A stretch of DNA of 64,000 nt from Poa pratensis. Lineage: Eukaryota; Streptophyta; Magnoliopsida; Poales; Poaceae. The notes below the pieces were generated by a model. The model saw only the letters and a list, made by a program, of their open reading frames with translations, was not told where the DNA came from and made no database searches. Where the stretch lies: assembly GCA_947311845.1 (NCBI GenBank), contig CAMZMU010000027.1:48894094-48958093 (forward strand), written 5' to 3'. Position numbers and translations under genes: made by a program. The stretch's first letter is position 1. Every line of letters starts with the position of its first letter. Positions 61,227 to 64,000 of this stretch are shown here, one piece after another.

Positions 61227-64000
61227 CCAGACACCGTCTCTGTCTCGTGTCGCCTCGACCGTCGACCGCAGTATTGTTCCGCTCCCTGTCCGTATTCCAG
61301 CGTGGCATCGTCCCAAAATAAAATGGATTGTGGCCCGCTTTATCTGGTTGCTGCTGTTGACTACCAATTTTTTTCTTTTTTTGAAGTTTATTAGACTATA
61401 CCAATTTCAGAGGTCGCTTGTGTTTCACTTTGTGAGCAACTGGGCATAGCCTGATAGTCATACTATAATCCCATCGTCTGTACTTTCCACTGATCGAGCG
61501 CGTTCTTTTCTTTTTGCTTAAGATACTGTAGATAAATCCATTTGGGAAGGTGCGGTGCAGTTCGTTTCGCGTTTCCTGACAAATGTGTTCCAGATTTCCG
61601 CGGTGTTTTCATCGGTGGATGAGTACGGTAAAAGCTGCTTGATATTTTTCTTGGTTGACGACGTCGTCATGCTTTCGTTCCTGATTCTGTGATGCACTGA
61701 AAATCTTATGAAATGTCCCACCCATCTACGGACAGGGTCAAACTGACGCCGGGACTGAAACAGAAAGGGGCCGGGAAATTGATATGATGGATCAGAGATT
61801 CAGAGGTCTTCTTCAGAACTGAAATCCCATTTTCAGGTAAAAGAAGAACTTCCCTCCTCCGGCACCGTCGGCTGCTGTCTGAATTCTGAATCCACTCAAC
61901 GCCGCAGCGCTTGTCAAACTTGATGCTAATTCTCCCTCCCGATCGAACCACGTGGTAAAATGCAGCGCTCGTCAAACTTGTTCGGTTATGTACCCATGCA
62001 GATAGATAAGCACGGGAGAGTAGAGCACTAAACAAAAAATACATAGGGCATGGCCATATACGAATAGTTTGATGACGCTTTCGGCCGGGAAAGGGCTCTG
62101 ACGAGAGTTTCTAAAACCCTGCAGGCGGTCAAGCGCTCTGACTCACGAGTTTGGGCGCCACCGGAGGAGCCTCGATCCGGTTTGCAGTTACACCGAATCC
62201 CTTTGACATCACAGGCTGCATCTGCATCGGTGGCGCATTGACCCTGGCATCGTTAACTGTGGAAGAAGAAGAAGAAGAAAGACAGAAGACGGCAATCATG
62301 GCTGCCGTATTAGTTTAAGGTGAAGATCAAGTCTGTAGCAAGAAAAATTGGTGGGGAATGAAGGGTGATGCTGCTGTGTTTTCCGGTTGCTCTGACTATT
62401 GCCTCTGCTCCGACAGCTTTCAACGAGTTGGACTTTGAAGACCCGGCGAAATGGTTTTTAAAACTGAACACGGAGTAACAGATTCACATATACTTTGTTG
62501 GAGTCGTGCCATGGTGTCTCTGTACGAGTACGATATGATATATATGAGTGCTTGAAAGTTCAGCTGGTCCACTAGACTTGTGATCTTTGTGCACTTGAAC
62601 ATTTGTCGAAAAAATATATTCTACACTAGAATGTTACTCCCTGCTTTTCGCTTTTCAAATTAGTTTATCTCCGACAATTAGTTTGGAATGGAAAGAGTAT
62701 TAGAAACTTTCCCACACTAACAAATAGTTTTGTGTGGGGCCCACATGGGCCGGGTCCTATTGCTGAATACCAATGTCTAGGCATCTCAAAGTAAAAGAAG
62801 AAAATTTATCTACGAATGGCATTAAACCACGCTCGAGTTGTCACATATTGTTGTTCCGTTGTGCGTTGTTGTCCTTCGCCATGGCGTCCCTCGGAAGGGT
62901 GCAACTTCAATTCTTCCTCCCGTTTTCTGGCATACACGTGTCCAGCCCTCTATGCGTCTCGTTCATGCCCGTTATTGAGTAGGTGGTGATAGCTCTTTTG
63001 ATTTCAATTCAAACACGATTGTTTGTACTTTCTCCATGCTCATAGGTCGCGCAGCGGACTTGCCTCGATGATACAAGAATCAACCCTTGAGCTAGAATTT
63101 TACCAATCACTGTAGGGCTTCGTGATAAACCGCCCAAGCACTAATCGAACTATATCCAAATTGAACATCGACATCTACGCGTCTTTGTGGCTTTGGCTAA
63201 CATGCAACAACCTTCCCGCACCGCGGACACAGAAAGAAGGTGAGATTTCATAGGAGATCCCAACCACCATTGCCTTCGCCGACGTCGATTGTCTAGGGAA
63301 GGACAAGGACTCGTTCTATGATGAGAATTTATGTGGAAACCAGATCCTACGCCATGGAACCAATATTTTTGATCTACGGATGTTCTACAATTTGGAAGGA
63401 GCCTTACCAAATAATGGATTATTTGGTACCAACGGTTACACACTCACTCACAAGTTCATGGCAAGGCATGAATTCAACAAAGTATAGCCGGCTAATCATG
63501 TCGAGAAGTGAATCCATATGAGCTTACATGTTCAACGAAGGAGGAAGAGAATACAGACCAAGGAAGAGAATGTAGATCAAGTGAATGGAGATTCCAAACT
63601 CCCGAGGTGCAGTGACCTCTTTATTTTAAAAAACTAAAATAGTATATACAAGTTTATAAAACTCCAATGAAAATAATCATGGATCTCAAAATCTCAAATC
63701 AAAATATTTTATATTTAGAGCTATGTAAAAATGACAAATGTGTGGATCTGAATATACACACTTTAAAAACTCCAAAATCCAAAATATAAAATATTATATC
63801 ACTGTTGTGAAGCCCATGATATAAAAAGCTTCGCATATTTTTAGAACACATCACTGACTACATCCATATTTTTTTTTAGTATTTTCTAGAACTCGTATAT
63901 ATAGTTGTTCTTTGTTTAAGGGAGAAGTGATTTTTCGAGATTAAGCTGCATGCTCTAGACTATGGGCCTTCTTCTTCGTTTCTAGATGGGCTTGCCCTGA
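61227..64000. other. Spacer to the right edge, no gene seen
   Basis: MYB upstream region followed by AT-rich sequence. A short (GAA)n tract lies at about 62262-62280, and a weak Stowaway-like pair (TTACTCCCTGC and GAAAGAGTAT) at about 62633-62701. None of the short frames has a recognisable domain. Confidence 0.5.

Overview
This is a plant nuclear window. Split, intron-rich genes with GT..AG introns, GC-rich first exons, dense Stowaway and Tourist-type MITEs, and LTR families beginning TGATACGTCC or TGATGCATCC point to a pooid grass, most likely Triticeae or a close relative. Family names rest on remembered sequence features, because no database search was possible.

Layout. 1-8274: a Copia element of the SIRE/Maximus type on the minus strand, degenerate and cut by the window start. 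8275-10016: spacer with a Stowaway MITE and an 89-bp tandem duplication. 10017-15401 (minus): nuclear gene for the mitochondrial ATP synthase beta subunit, 9 exons, apparently intact, with a 1.2-kb Harbinger-type insertion in intron 1. 15675-27115: a nested block. An Athila-like Gypsy LTR is split by a 7.5-kb Gypsy element that lacks gag-pol. That element is in turn split by an AT-rich insertion holding a 233-bp triplication, one copy of which carries a MITE. 27116-29262: spacer with a LINE 3' end. 29583-34754 (minus): mitochondrial translation initiation factor IF-2, 7 exons, with a one-base frameshift in the G domain. 35225-48961 (plus): DNA ligase 6 (SNM1-type nuclease fused to an ATP-dependent ligase), 20 exons, with a 480-bp hAT-type element inside coding exon 7. 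48962-59758: spacer with microsatellites, a tandem duplication, a solo Gypsy LTR, a decayed Harbinger transposase and a Tourist MITE. 59759-60941 (minus): an R2R3-MYB regulator, 3 exons, with a one-base frameshift near the C-terminus. 60942-64000: its promoter and repeat-poor spacer.

The IF-2 and ligase genes are divergent and share about 470 bp of GC-rich promoter. Two genes serve mitochondria (ATP synthase beta, IF-2) and one serves DNA repair. No shared pathway is implied; this looks like an ordinary grass gene island. Three of the four genes carry a coding lesion. That suggests either a decaying homoeologue or paralogue, or, for the two single-base gaps in G runs, assembly error. The most striking single observation is the hAT insertion in the ligase exon: removing it together with one copy of its 8-bp target duplication leaves 20 exons that add up exactly to 1390 codons.
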